From the NCBI GenBank assembly GCA_016845065.1, contig JAERTG010000175.1, positions 1-64,000 of the forward strand: a DNA stretch of 64,000 nucleotides, read 5' to 3'. The DNA is from Fidelibacterota bacterium. GTDB lineage: Bacteria; Fidelibacterota; UBA8477; JABMPR01. Of this stretch, positions 20,201 to 31,000 are shown piece by piece; within the stretch, counting starts at the first letter, position 1, and each line of letters opens with the position of its first letter. Both the position numbers and the translations under genes were made by a program. The notes beneath the pieces were generated by a model that ran no database searches, was not told the origin of the DNA, and worked only from the letters and a program-made list of their open reading frames with translations.

Positions 20201-20345
20201 GGTGACTTTTTGGTGACTGACACCCTCTAAACCCTTATATAGATCAAATGGCAATGTATTTCTAATCCGTAGGTCACAGGTTCGAGTCCTGTCCGGAGTA
20301 CAACACTAAACCCCTTGTATTACAATTACTTACAAGGGGTTTTTC
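20201..20345 (+). repeat. Direct repeat copy 2 (att-like block)
   Basis: Counterpart of 6901..7045, same order of arm repeats, tRNA 3' half and hairpin. Confidence 0.85.
20259..20300 (+). other. tRNA-Arg(TCT)-like 3' half (second copy)
   Basis: TTTCTAATCCGTAGGTCACAGGTTCGAGTCCTGTCCGGAGTA; one base different from copy 1. Confidence 0.75.
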
Positions 20346-20518
20346 TTTGCGCCAATTCTCCAAGTATTCTATCCTGTCCCCCCAAAATGGGACATTCTGG
20401 GACACTATATGGTGAATAAATGGTGAACGAAAAATGGCTGATTGGATAGAAAAGCTTACCCAGTAAAGGTTGGGGGAACTGGGGCAATGTATATCCATAG
20501 AAATGAAGAGGCGGGGAT

Positions 20519-20550
20519 AAAAAAAAGCCCAGCGATTGAAGCTGGGCTTG
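20519..20550 (-). terminator. Terminator of integrase 2
   Basis: AAAAAAAAGCCCAGCGATTGAAGCTGGGCTT. Confidence 0.65.
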
Positions 20551-20569
20551 ATGTTTAGACTTAGTGTGA

Positions 20570-21535
20570 TTACCAGACATTATCAAGCTTCCTAACCCCA
20601 TCTTTTAGATTCGAACCTAAAATGTGGATATAATGGCTTTCAGTCACTTTTACTGAAGAATGTCCCAAGAGCTTTGAGACAATGAAAATATCAACGCCCT
20701 GTTGAACAAGCTTACTCCCAAAAGTTCTTCTCAATGCATGCACTGTTCCATCGGGGATATTCGCAGCATCAAAATATTTCTTGATCTTCTTGTACATGTA
20801 ATGGTAGTCTACATCAAATGGAAACTCCTGATGCTCTATGAACCTGCGCCTACGCATTATCTGGTATGCAGGTTCATCAAGTGGAACAATGCGATCTTTG
20901 TCAAACTTACCATGAAGCAGAATCTTCCGCTTCTTGAAATCAACATCATCCCATGTGAAGCTAGACGCCAATAATTCGGATCTTCTGGCACCAGTGTGAA
21001 GAAACATCTGAACAAGATCTGAATAGGTTGGATCGTCGATCGCTTTGAGCAGATTTTTAACTTCTTTGTCAGTCAGGGATCGTGGTTCCTTTAAATCGAC
21101 TGTGAGCATTTTTACACTCATGACCGGATTGATCTGGACATAGTCATGAGCTTTTAGATTATTAAAGAAGCTCTTCAAAGTTCGGAGCTCAGAGTTCACA
21201 GTCGCCGGCTTAATACCGTTATCCAATCTAAATTGCACATACTGTCTGAGAATAGTTGGAGAGATGCTTCTTATCCGCTCATTAGGAATAAAAAGTCGCA
21301 AAGCTTTGAATACTGTACGCTCCCGATCGATGGTTCTTTTCTTTTTCTGTCCTTCTATAATAACCAGGTATACATCCACCATTTCATCAAATCTGAGATT
21401 CATCTGTAGTGGCTCATCCATTCCGGCATGTATACGAGCTTTCTTGTGCTCTACAGCCAGTTTGAATTCCTGGGCAGATTTCTTCGTGGGGAATGTCTTC
21501 ATCACTCGCTTTTTGTTTACATCGTAGTAATCCAC
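20570..21535 (-). CDS. Tyrosine recombinase (copy 2), N-terminally truncated relative to copy 1 but with catalytic motifs intact
   Basis: 'LHTGARRSELL', 'HALRRTFGSKLVQQ', 'LLGHSSVKVTESHYIHI'; lacks the first ~15 residues of copy 1 (MASITKIKTSSGARW). Confidence 0.8.
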   Translation of the reverse strand: MDYYDVNKKRVMKTFPTKKSAQEFKLAVEHKKARIHAGMDEPLQMNLRFDEMVDVYLVIIEGQKKKRTIDRERTVFKALRLFIPNERIRSISPTILRQYVQFRLDNGIKPATVNSELRTLKSFFNNLKAHDYVQINPVMSVKMLTVDLKEPRSLTDKEVKNLLKAIDDPTYSDLVQMFLHTGARRSELLASSFTWDDVDFKKRKILLHGKFDKDRIVPLDEPAYQIMRRRRFIEHQEFPFDVDYHYMYKKIKKYFDAANIPDGTVHALRRTFGSKLVQQGVDIFIVSKLLGHSSVKVTESHYIHILGSNLKDGVRKLDNVW

Positions 21536-21536
21536 T

Positions 21537-22756
21537 CTCTCGGTATTCGAAAAATACGGGATGGGTATGAATTACCCGATCTATCAATGCTCCCTCATTT
21601 TGGGGTTCGAGACTTATCAATGATTGATGGAATATTTATTACTCACGCTCATGCAGATCACATCAATGGGTTGCTGAGCAAGATAATATTGCCAGAGCTA
21701 TCGATACCCATGTATATGAGCTCGGCAACATATGAAATTTTCCAAATTACAGCATTCGATGATTTAGCTAAACACATGTCAAAAGATCAATTAGGCACTT
21801 TCTCAATATCAGAATGGAAAAATTTTATCCTAAGGGGTGAAGGTCCTTTTGCAAGAAATATCAACACATTTGAGCATGGTTCACCCATTGAACTCAGCCC
21901 TGGTGAACTTAGTATTACACCATGCCGTGCAGGTCATATCGTTGGCGCAACCGGGTATGTATTTGAATTCATCGATCTTCAAAAAACATTGTTGTATACA
22001 GGCGATTTTACTCTCCGATCACTCAAAAGCGTGAAGGGTGCAACCTTTGCAGACTTGAGCTCAGTGGATGTGCTGGTATGTGAGGGGACGAACCTGTCTA
22101 AGTTGAACAATAGAAGGATGGACTCATTTAAAACTTTTGCAGATAAGATCGTCAACACGGTAGCGCAAGGTGGGACAGTGGTCATACCCGCTTTTTCGAT
22201 TGGAAAAGCTCAAGAGGCCGTAGCGTTGGTATCTGAAATCCAGGCATCATATATGGATTCCAATATTAAGCTAAAAGTCGCTGGCTTGGCTGGACAGGTT
22301 ACAAAGGTCTGCGCTAGATATTCAAATGCCTTACTCAACCTAAACCTTTCTGAAGTGGGTGCAAATGTGATCATTTCAAGCGCAGGAACTATGAAGGACG
22401 ATACTACAATTGCTAGATTTGTGAAACAGGTATTACCTGATCATAAATCACTCTTGGTCAAGGGCTCCTTCTTTGATGAGGAGTATTCGGGTTGGGCTTC
22501 AAATTTTCAGCTTAATCGTGCAAAACGTATAAGATATGGAGGGGAGGACTTTGAGGTGAACTGTGAAATATATGAGTTTAAAATTCCATTGCATGCGGAA
22601 CTATATGAAATTGAATCCCTGGTTACCTCACTCAAGCCAAAAACCGTACATTTCGTGCATACTGTAGGCCAAGGTCATCATAATGTCACGCCTAAATTCG
22701 ATGAAGATCAAGAGATGCATTGGGGCAAAAATTTCCAGCCAATTGAGCTTACCTGA
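21537..22756 (+). pseudogene. Metallo-beta-lactamase/beta-CASP RNase-like protein (YSH1/CPSF73-like), N-terminus lost at the junction with integrase 2
   Basis: 'GIRKIRDGYELPDLSML...IFITHAHADHINGLL', 'LLYTGDFTLRS', 'VIPAFSIGKAQEAVALVSEI'; upstream part of the listed ORF is antisense integrase. Confidence 0.75.
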
Positions 22757-22826
22757 ATCTTCTGCTCTGAGAGATGGAAGAATTTTCCGGAGGTTGCTTT
22801 TTCATTAAGAGATCCAAGTCAGTTGA

Positions 22827-22999
22827 ATGTATTATGGAAGAAAGGAGAAGATCTTAACACAAAGACAGATCATCAAATAAAAACGCTTCAACAGAGGAAG
22901 CGAATTAACCTGAAACTGCGACATTTGGAGGTGTCAAGAACATGAATAGGGAGACAAGGAAGTCTCTCTTAAGTTTATGTCCAAACTGTGCCAAATGTT
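22827..22999 (+). mobile_element. IS3-type remnant A: right end only
   Basis: Closely matches 10268..10459 (end of orfB to right IR TGTCCAAACTGTGCCAAATGTT). Confidence 0.8.
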
Positions 23000-23012
23000 A
23001 AAAAAACGCACA

Positions 23013-23180
23013 CTGATATTATCTTCTGCGGAATAGTTACGACGAGTGTCGCGTTGCATATCTTTCACTCGTTTTTCTACTGATGACTTCGGACTCATTT
23101 GATGCCTCTTTCAAGCCTCCAAACTAGCCGAAAGTCTCTCTTATAATATTAGCCTTTCATGTCCATAATGCTAAACGGCT
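23013..23180 (-). mobile_element. IS3-type remnant B: left end plus start of orfA, inverted relative to remnant A
   Basis: Minus strand AGCCGTTTAGCATTATGGACATGAAAG... and MSPKSSVEKRVKDMQRDTRRNYSAEDNI, homologous to OrfA MNQKSESERRVKEIRRNTRRKYSTEDKI. Confidence 0.8.
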
Positions 23181-23323
23181 CTACACTCGACTTTCAAAAA
23201 GGTGATAACAATGGTCATCAAATCGATTATATTGAAGAACTAAAGCAACAAAATGTCAAATATAAGGTGGGGCTAAACCGAACTCTTTCAGGAATTGCCC
23301 AGCAAAAAGAGAGGTAAACAGGC

Positions 23324-24661
23324 ATGCGAAGAAAAAACCATATCAAAACCATGGTGGCATTAATTCTCGTCATATTTTCTGTTGGTCTCATGGGTGCCAA
23401 TGTACTCCCAGAGCCAATAAGGTTTGACGGTGATGCTTTTCGGACAACTGGGTATTTGCCCCCAGGCATTTCGCTGGAACAAGCACAAGAATTATTACGA
23501 AGTTCTAGCGGACTCAAGTCAGGTAATGTTCACTCAAACCTCCTAGATAAAGCTACACGAGAGGGTAATTATCTCCTGAGCTCAGAAGAGAGAGAATTGT
23601 TCTGGGTCACACCTACAATTAGGGACAAGCGCGATTTTACCTACAATGACGATAATGATTTAATACAGATACTAGAACAGAATTGGGAGAATTCTGATTG
23701 GGTCAATAACCTCAAAGAAATCCTCACCTATGGTGAGAACAATATGGTTGACTATGGCTCATACTACATCTGGCAGAATAATACCTGGCAGGATGGTAAT
23801 ATATACACCAATACCTACGATACTGAGGGTCAGCTCATCACACAGGTTTACACCTACCAGGAAGGCAATGGCTTTCAGAACTTTTACACATATGATGAAC
23901 ATGGTAATTTGATCGAATCACTCACACAGGTTTGGAATGTGAGCCAGGTTTGGCTGGATAATTTCCGGGCAACTTATACATATGACGAGAACCAGCGACA
24001 AATTGAGTTACTATCCAGCTATTTCCAGGATGATAATTGGGTCAATTCTGAGAGGATCACTTACACATATGATGAAAACGATCATTTGGTCGAGGAACTG
24101 ACTCAATACAATGAAGATGGCCAATGGGTGAATTTTTACCGAGCAGAGCTCTTTTACGATGAGAATAATCTGCATGTTCATTCAGATGGATTCCTCGCTG
24201 ATGGAGCAGAATGGAACAATAACCGGTTGATGACCTGGACCTATGATGAGAACCACAATAACATAGATTATCTTATGGAAGCTAGCTATGATGGTGGTAA
24301 CAGTTGGGAAGACTTCATTCATGAGACTCGTGTTTTTCAACTTGCTTTATCAGTCGAACGCGATGGTAATTCAATAATTCCGAATCAAGCTGAGCTACGG
24401 CAAAATTATCCCAATCCATTTAATCCTAGTACAACCATCAGGTATGGTTTGTCTGAGAATGCAAACGTCTCACTGACCATCTACGATGTGCAGGGTAATC
24501 TGGTCCAGATCCTTGATTCAGAATATAGGGCTGCTGGATGGTATGAGACCACCTGGAACGGGACCAAAAAAGATGGAACCCCCGTCACAACAGGTGTTTA
24601 CCTTGCAAAGCTTAATGCAGGTGCAGCCAGCCAGGTAGTGAAAATGTTATTCCTGAAGTGA
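23324..24661 (+). CDS. Secreted protein with YTYDEN-type repeats and C-terminal sorting domain
   Basis: Repeated 'YTYDENxxxI..L.....W.N..R'; CTD 'NYPNPFNPSTTIRYGLSENANVSLTIYDVQGNLVQIL...VVKMLFLK'. Confidence 0.75.
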   Translation: MRRKNHIKTMVALILVIFSVGLMGANVLPEPIRFDGDAFRTTGYLPPGISLEQAQELLRSSSGLKSGNVHSNLLDKATREGNYLLSSEERELFWVTPTIRDKRDFTYNDDNDLIQILEQNWENSDWVNNLKEILTYGENNMVDYGSYYIWQNNTWQDGNIYTNTYDTEGQLITQVYTYQEGNGFQNFYTYDEHGNLIESLTQVWNVSQVWLDNFRATYTYDENQRQIELLSSYFQDDNWVNSERITYTYDENDHLVEELTQYNEDGQWVNFYRAELFYDENNLHVHSDGFLADGAEWNNNRLMTWTYDENHNNIDYLMEASYDGGNSWEDFIHETRVFQLALSVERDGNSIIPNQAELRQNYPNPFNPSTTIRYGLSENANVSLTIYDVQGNLVQILDSEYRAAGWYETTWNGTKKDGTPVTTGVYLAKLNAGAASQVVKMLFLK

Positions 24662-24683
24662 TTCTGTTCCCAAATTTGAAACT

Positions 24684-24719
24684 TAAAGCCCCTGACTCAA
24701 GTCAGGGGCTTTTTTTTTG
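24684..24719 (+). terminator. Rho-independent terminator
   Basis: AAAGCCCCTGACTCAAGTCAGGGGCTTTTTTTTT. Confidence 0.85.
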
Positions 24720-24840
24720 TGTGGTTAAAAAGGTTCCACATGAGAGAGTGTTTGCCACGCTGAAGGACAAATGAGCATCCAATTGGTTACTCTTTAGTTT
24801 CATGATACATTACTACCTCAACCAATTATGGGGATCAGAC

Positions 24841-27800
24841 ATGAAAAATAAAAATGTAGGCTCTGACCTTCTAAAAATTATTCTCGTCCTGACTAGCGTT
24901 GAATATTCCATCATGTATATCCTCTCCAATATGAGACAATGGGATTATATCTGGACGAGTATAGTTCTAGATGCCAGTATCCTTACCATGGTTTCAACAA
25001 CTATTCTATATTTTTGGCTCATAAAACCAACTATGAGGCGCTTGGTCGCAGACATAGATGGATCAAAAAAGTCTCAGAAAACGACCTTACTTCACCTTTC
25101 CATTGTAGTTTTAAAAGTTGGATTGATCATTTTTATTGTTGAAGTGGTAACCATGTTATTCCTGATCGCTACAGTTGATTTCTCCTCAGGAATTGATGAC
25201 ATAATTGATGCAATTGTAGTGAGCGCCGTATCCACACCCTTGATTTACTTGTGGGTCATCAAACCATTGTATTCCCACTCCGAGGAATTTCTTGAATACA
25301 ATACCAAATCGAAACTGCAGCAGATAGTAACACGTTTTATCCTCCTGTTTCTGCCCTCAGCCCTCATTTTTATTATCGCCGTCATAGCAACACAACGCCT
25401 GACCCTCAATTCCAAACTTATAAATGTAAGAAATGCAGAAACCCTGAATATCAGCAAGCAAAAGGATATAATTACAAACAACCTCACCAGCATTTTTTCT
25501 GATCTGACCTTCCTGGCAAATCAGCAGGATTTAACCAGAATCCAGGATTCCATAAGTCTTACGGGTCGTCGCTTTCTGGGAATTGACTTTAAAGTTTTTG
25601 TGGAGAGCAAATTGATATATGATCAAATCCGCTATATCAATCTCCAGGGCATGGAAATGGTCCGAGCGAACTTTAACAAGGGTGAACCCTACATCGTACC
25701 AACAGACCAGTTACAGTCCAAAAAACACAGAAACTATTTTAAGGAAACTGTGACCTGGAAAAAAGATGAAGTATATATTTCTCCGTTGGATTTAAATGTG
25801 GAATTCGGGGAAATAGAAATACCGCGGAAGCCAGTGATTCGATTTGGCACTCCGATTGTGAATAGTGCAGGAGAGAATCGGGGTGTTCTAATACTCAGTT
25901 TCCTGGGAAATACGCTTATAAATGAGCTGACAGCTTCTTCCTCCCAACGAAAAAGTGTATTCATGCTGCTTAACTCCGATGGATACTGGTTGATCGGTCC
26001 AAATCCAGAGGATGAGTGGACATTCATGTATGATCAGAGGCTCAATCACAATTTTAAAAATAAGCACACCCCAGCGTGGAATAGAATAAGTCGATCTGAA
26101 GCTGGACATTTTATCGATGATGGGGGGATGTATACCTATGACACTTACAATCCCTATGAAAAACTTGATTTGTCAGCAAAAGACTCAACAGGTTGGTCTA
26201 CAAATTTTCTTGCTCATATCAAGTCTGGACAGCATTCCTGGAAGATGGTTTCTCACATAAATCCTGACGTACTCAAAGGGCTATCACGGGATGCTTTTGA
26301 GCAATTACAGTTGTTCTATGTTTTGATTTTCCTCTTCCTTGTTACAGGATCCTGGACTCTGGCTTATGTATTGACAACCCGAAAAATGTCTCAAGAGGCT
26401 TTGGTTACCAGTGAGAACAACTATCGAAAAATTATAGATGAATCTATTAGCACCATTTTCACAACCAATGCGCGAGGTGAATTGACATATGTGAACCCTT
26501 CGGCAAAAGGTCTTACCGGTTACTCAGCTAAAGAGTTGTTCGACAAAACTTTCACTGAGCTTATCCGGGAGGACTGGCAATTGAAGGTTCAGAAGTTTTA
26601 CTATCAACAATTCCAGGAACGCAATATGGAAACAGCTCTTGAATTCCCTATTATTACCAAATCAGGGGAAGAAAAGTGGGTTGAACAATTGGCCTCTCTG
26701 CTGATTGATGATGAAAAACGAGCCATAGGATTTCAGAGTATCGTCTATGATGTGTCTGAAAGAAAAAAGGTTGAGAAAGAACTATTCATGGCTAAGCAGT
26801 TGGCGGAGGAAGCCAGCCAATTGAAAAGTGAATTTCTTGCCAACATGAGCCATGAACTTCGGACACCTTTAAATTCTGTTATTGGTTTCTCCAATGTACT
26901 CTTGACTAAGAATGAGCAGGTTCTGGATGAGAAGGACAAAAACTACCTCCATCGGATTCTAGCCAACGGGAAACACTTATTGGAGCTCATAAATAGTGTA
27001 CTGGATCTTTCTAAAATTGAAGCAGGACGGGTCGAATTAGAAAAGGTGGACATCTCCCTCACAAGTTTGATAACCGATATCGTAACCCAGCTTGAGGGCC
27101 AGGTGCAGGATAAGGAATTTCAATTGCTCACAGAGCTTCCCGAGGAGATTGCTACCATTCAAGCAGATCCTGGGAAGCTAAAGCAGGTCATAATAAATCT
27201 ACTTAGCAATGCCATTAAATTTACCAGTGAAGGTTCCATCACCATCAGTATTGATACTGATGATGAAACCAATCGACCCTCGCGTATCAGCGTTCGCGAT
27301 ACTGGTATAGGCATTCCTGAAGATCGTCTTGGCTCAGTTTTTGAAGAATTTCAACAGGTAGATTCCAGCACTGCCCGTAAATATGGCGGAACCGGTTTAG
27401 GCTTAGCTATCAATAAATCATTATGTGAACTCATGGGCTATGAACTTACTGTAGAGAGCGAAGTTGGTGTCGGCAGCGTATTTTCCATAGTATTAAATGC
27501 AGCAGAGTTAGTATCCGGTCCGACGACTGGTTGGATAGAAAAACGAAAATCCCACCGTTCACCCAAATCAGTTCCTACACCGGGCAGCTTGAACGGAAAA
27601 CGTATTTTAGTGATCGATGACAATCGTGATTCGCGCATACTTATTGAAACGACCCTAAAGGAGGAAGGTTGCGATGTTCTCCAGGCTGAAGACGGGTTCA
27701 AAGGGTTTGATCTTGCAGTTAAGGAGCGACCTGATCTAATCATCCTGGATCTGAAGATGAAGGAGACCTCTGGCCAGGAAGTATTAGCACGCCTCAAAGC

Positions 27801-27963
27801 AAACAATGCCACTAATAGTATTCCAGTGGTTATCGTAAGTATTGTAGCGCTTGAAAACAAGGCTACGTTGGTGGAAGCTACAGATTTTGTGCAGAAACCG
27901 ATCAATCGTGAAACTCTGGTGTGGGCAGTTTCTCGTCACATCAACTCAAAACTTAGCAGCTAA
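24841..27963 (+). CDS. Hybrid sensor histidine kinase (TM segments, extracellular sensor region, PAS, HisKA, HATPase, REC)
   Basis: 'NMSHELRTPLNSVIGFSNVLL', 'DTGIGIPEDRLGSVFEEFQQVDSS', 'GGTGLGLAI', REC 'RILVIDDNRDSR...LIILDLKMKETSG...FVQKPIN'. Confidence 0.92.
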   Translation: MKNKNVGSDLLKIILVLTSVEYSIMYILSNMRQWDYIWTSIVLDASILTMVSTTILYFWLIKPTMRRLVADIDGSKKSQKTTLLHLSIVVLKVGLIIFIVEVVTMLFLIATVDFSSGIDDIIDAIVVSAVSTPLIYLWVIKPLYSHSEEFLEYNTKSKLQQIVTRFILLFLPSALIFIIAVIATQRLTLNSKLINVRNAETLNISKQKDIITNNLTSIFSDLTFLANQQDLTRIQDSISLTGRRFLGIDFKVFVESKLIYDQIRYINLQGMEMVRANFNKGEPYIVPTDQLQSKKHRNYFKETVTWKKDEVYISPLDLNVEFGEIEIPRKPVIRFGTPIVNSAGENRGVLILSFLGNTLINELTASSSQRKSVFMLLNSDGYWLIGPNPEDEWTFMYDQRLNHNFKNKHTPAWNRISRSEAGHFIDDGGMYTYDTYNPYEKLDLSAKDSTGWSTNFLAHIKSGQHSWKMVSHINPDVLKGLSRDAFEQLQLFYVLIFLFLVTGSWTLAYVLTTRKMSQEALVTSENNYRKIIDESISTIFTTNARGELTYVNPSAKGLTGYSAKELFDKTFTELIREDWQLKVQKFYYQQFQERNMETALEFPIITKSGEEKWVEQLASLLIDDEKRAIGFQSIVYDVSERKKVEKELFMAKQLAEEASQLKSEFLANMSHELRTPLNSVIGFSNVLLTKNEQVLDEKDKNYLHRILANGKHLLELINSVLDLSKIEAGRVELEKVDISLTSLITDIVTQLEGQVQDKEFQLLTELPEEIATIQADPGKLKQVIINLLSNAIKFTSEGSITISIDTDDETNRPSRISVRDTGIGIPEDRLGSVFEEFQQVDSSTARKYGGTGLGLAINKSLCELMGYELTVESEVGVGSVFSIVLNAAELVSGPTTGWIEKRKSHRSPKSVPTPGSLNGKRILVIDDNRDSRILIETTLKEEGCDVLQAEDGFKGFDLAVKERPDLIILDLKMKETSGQEVLARLKANNATNSIPVVIVSIVALENKATLVEATDFVQKPINRETLVWAVSRHINSKLSS

Positions 27964-27976
27964 TCGAATTGGATAT

Positions 27977-28008
27977 AAAAAGGGCTGGTCAATGACCAGC
28001 CCTTTTAG
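27977..28008. terminator. Hairpin between convergent genes
   Basis: AAAAGGGCTGGTCAATGACCAGCCCTTTTAG. Confidence 0.7.
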
Positions 28009-28029
28009 TTTGATTATATCTTCAGCATT

Positions 28030-31000
28030 CTACTTCAGATAAACCATCTTGATGGTCTCAGAATAACTGCCTGCATGGAGGCGGCAGAAGTATAAACCTG
28101 TACTAACAACCTGACCGTTTGTGTTCCTGCCATTCCAGACATACTCATACCAACCTGGTTGTTGTGCCATCAACTCCATAGACTGAATTTGGCGACCCTT
28201 GATATCATAGATCACCATATGCACATCTGATTGTTCGGGGAGACCGAATCGGATGTTTGTCGTTGGATTGAAGGGGTTGGGATAGTTCTGTTCCAGTGAA
28301 AACTGCTCTGGAATTGCGAGCCCTGAGAAAACATCCAGGGGTGAACTATCAATAAGGATATGCAACGGACCGTTTGAAGCAGGTGTCTCATGCAGGTCAT
28401 CTACTGCAGATACCATCCATGTGAGCTCACCATTGTCTATCTCCAGTGCACTCATCTCATCTGCCAGCTGCTGGTAGCTGATTTCAAAGTCAGTACCATC
28501 TACAATTGAATCAACGAATGTTGCTGATGATTGCAATGTATCAAGCGTGATGGTAACGTGGTATCGGACTATATCCCCATCGGGATCTGATGATGCATCC
28601 CAGGATAGAGCTAATATTTCAGAAGAGATATTATCATAGTCGATTACAATTGGCTCTGTTCCGTCATGCATTTCAAATGGATCTGGAGCATGCGGCATAA
28701 ATACAGGCGCTTGACTCCAACTGCGGAAATATTCAACGGCACCGCCACCAGTACCCCAGTCTGCGAAATAAACATCGTAATATAGTCCTGTGCTCATTTC
28801 CAATAGGGATAGAGTCTGGCCTGGTAAATCTCTCAGTCTGTTAGACATAGCTGATTTGAGATCATCGTAGGCGGTCATGCTTACTTGATCGCGTGTCGCA
28901 CCAAGTGCCCAGAGCGTTCCCTCGGGACTTACATTTTGAACTGGAGCAGTTTCAGTATCAGCATTAATGAGTGGTCCTCCTCCAGGAAGGCGGGTGAGGG
29001 CGACATTGTCTGATACGCGATCCTGGAACTGTGGATCCATCCAGTCCGAGCTATAATCTCTGGAGAGATGTCCAGCAGGGATTCTGACATAGCTAAATGC
29101 ACCACCATAACGACCCCAGCTTCTCCAATAGACATCGAAAAAGGAATCAATCTCTTCCACATAGAGCGAGCTTACCTGCCCTGGGATATCTCTGCGCTCT
29201 CCATCACCCCAGGTTACACCAAAGGGAGCGTAGGCGTCCATGCTTGTCTGATCTGCAGTACGACCCCTTGCCCAGAAAGTACCTGTTGGGGCAGCTGCTT
29301 CACTATCATCGAAGTCCAGATAGGCATTAAAGATATAGCCACCGTGGTTCCCTCTGGTGATAGCTACGTTCTCAGAGATATGATCCTGATTTGCAGGTCC
29401 ATCACCATTGGCGTAGGCTTCTCTCATGAAGTAAACCATGTCAGGATTCTGTACATACAAGGGTGGATTCATGGGGGTACGGAGATAGGAGAAACCAGGA
29501 TTGTCCACTCTATCATCATCATTTCCTCCAGAACTCCATGAAATCCAATGGATATCGAAGAAGAGGTCAGCTTCGGGAATCCAGAGGGATAAGATCCTAC
29601 CTGGCAAATCTCTACGCTGCTGATTGCCTACGATGTGATCAAATGCCTGGTACTCATTCGGTGACATGACATCATGGGTTGAACCATTTGCCCAAAATGT
29701 TCCGGTTGGGCTCTGACCAGGAATAAACTCACTTTCTGTGAGAGCATTAAAGATGGGTCCATCTTCACCTCGGGTAATTGCAACCTGCGATGTTATATGG
29801 TCCCAGAAGAGTGAATCTGCAGGATCTGTACCATCTGGTTTTTCAAAGAGGATGGCAGTTGGATCAATCTCATACTCAGGGGCAGGCACTTCACGACGTA
29901 AATATGAGAATCCTCGATTCCCCCCGCTATCGTGACCTTGTGACCAACTTAGCCACTCGATATCGAAATAGAGATCTTCTTCAGGTAAAAATACGGACAT
30001 GGTTTGACCAGGAAGTTCACGACGTTCCTGTGAACCCACGACTGCATCAAAATTCCTATATTCAAGTTCTTGCTCAACATCAGCGGTGGGACCATAAGTC
30101 CACAATGTATTTGTAGGACTTTGTCCCCAGATGAATTCATCCTCTAGTGCAGCATTAAAAATTGGACCGTCGCTTCCTCTGGTGATAACAACATCAGGGC
30201 TGATCATGTCCATGTATGGGAGTTCATTGGGTGATCCATTTGGTTTAGAAAACAGCACAAGGTTTGGATCATTCTCAAGAGGTGGCGCATCTACGGACTG
30301 ACGGACGTAGCTGAATCCTGCACCGTATTCCTCGCGAAGACCTCCACCTGAGCGTGACCAGCTAAGCCAGGTCACATCATAATAAACGCTATCGTCCATG
30401 AGAAATAGTGAGAGGGTTCTGCCAGGTAAATCTCTGCGCTCGCCATCGCCAACAATCATATCAAAAGGCATATACATTTCAGCGAATCTCACATCCCCTG
30501 TAGGGCCATCAGCCCATAGGGTCAATTCAGGACTGATCCCAGATTCAAAATCCGTTTCCAACGCTCCATTATAAATAGGGTGGGAGTATCCACGTGTGAT
30601 AGCCACGGTATTTGAAATCCAATCCCAGGTAGCAGGATCATCATGATCAGAATAATTTGCCTTCTCAAAGAAGACGAGGGTCGTATCTGAAAATGATTCC
30701 GGGGCGTTTGCAGGTCTACGCAGGTATGAGAAACCACCACCGCTGCCACTACCACTTGACCATGACTGAAACCTTACATCAAAGAACAGGCTGTCCTCTG
30801 GTAGCCATAGTGAGAGATTCTGGCCAGGCAAATTCTGACGTTCTCCACTGGATACAGTTACATCAAAGGCCTGGTATTGACTTGGTGCATAAACATCCTC
30901 AGTCAACCCTCTGGCCCAGAGTGTTTTTGCAGGGCTTATTTCAGAATTGTACTCAGCCTCAATAATGGGATTATATAGGGGGCCGCTATCACCACGATAG

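Noticed and set aside
21428-21536. N-terminus of the beta-CASP protein as listed in the ORF track
   Set aside because: This stretch is antisense to integrase 2 coding sequence; homology to the nuclease family starts only at ~21537.
29068-29541. Plus-strand ORF of 157 aa inside the giant repeat gene
   Set aside because: Antisense to a clear repeat protein; composition follows the repeats and no RBS or domain is seen.
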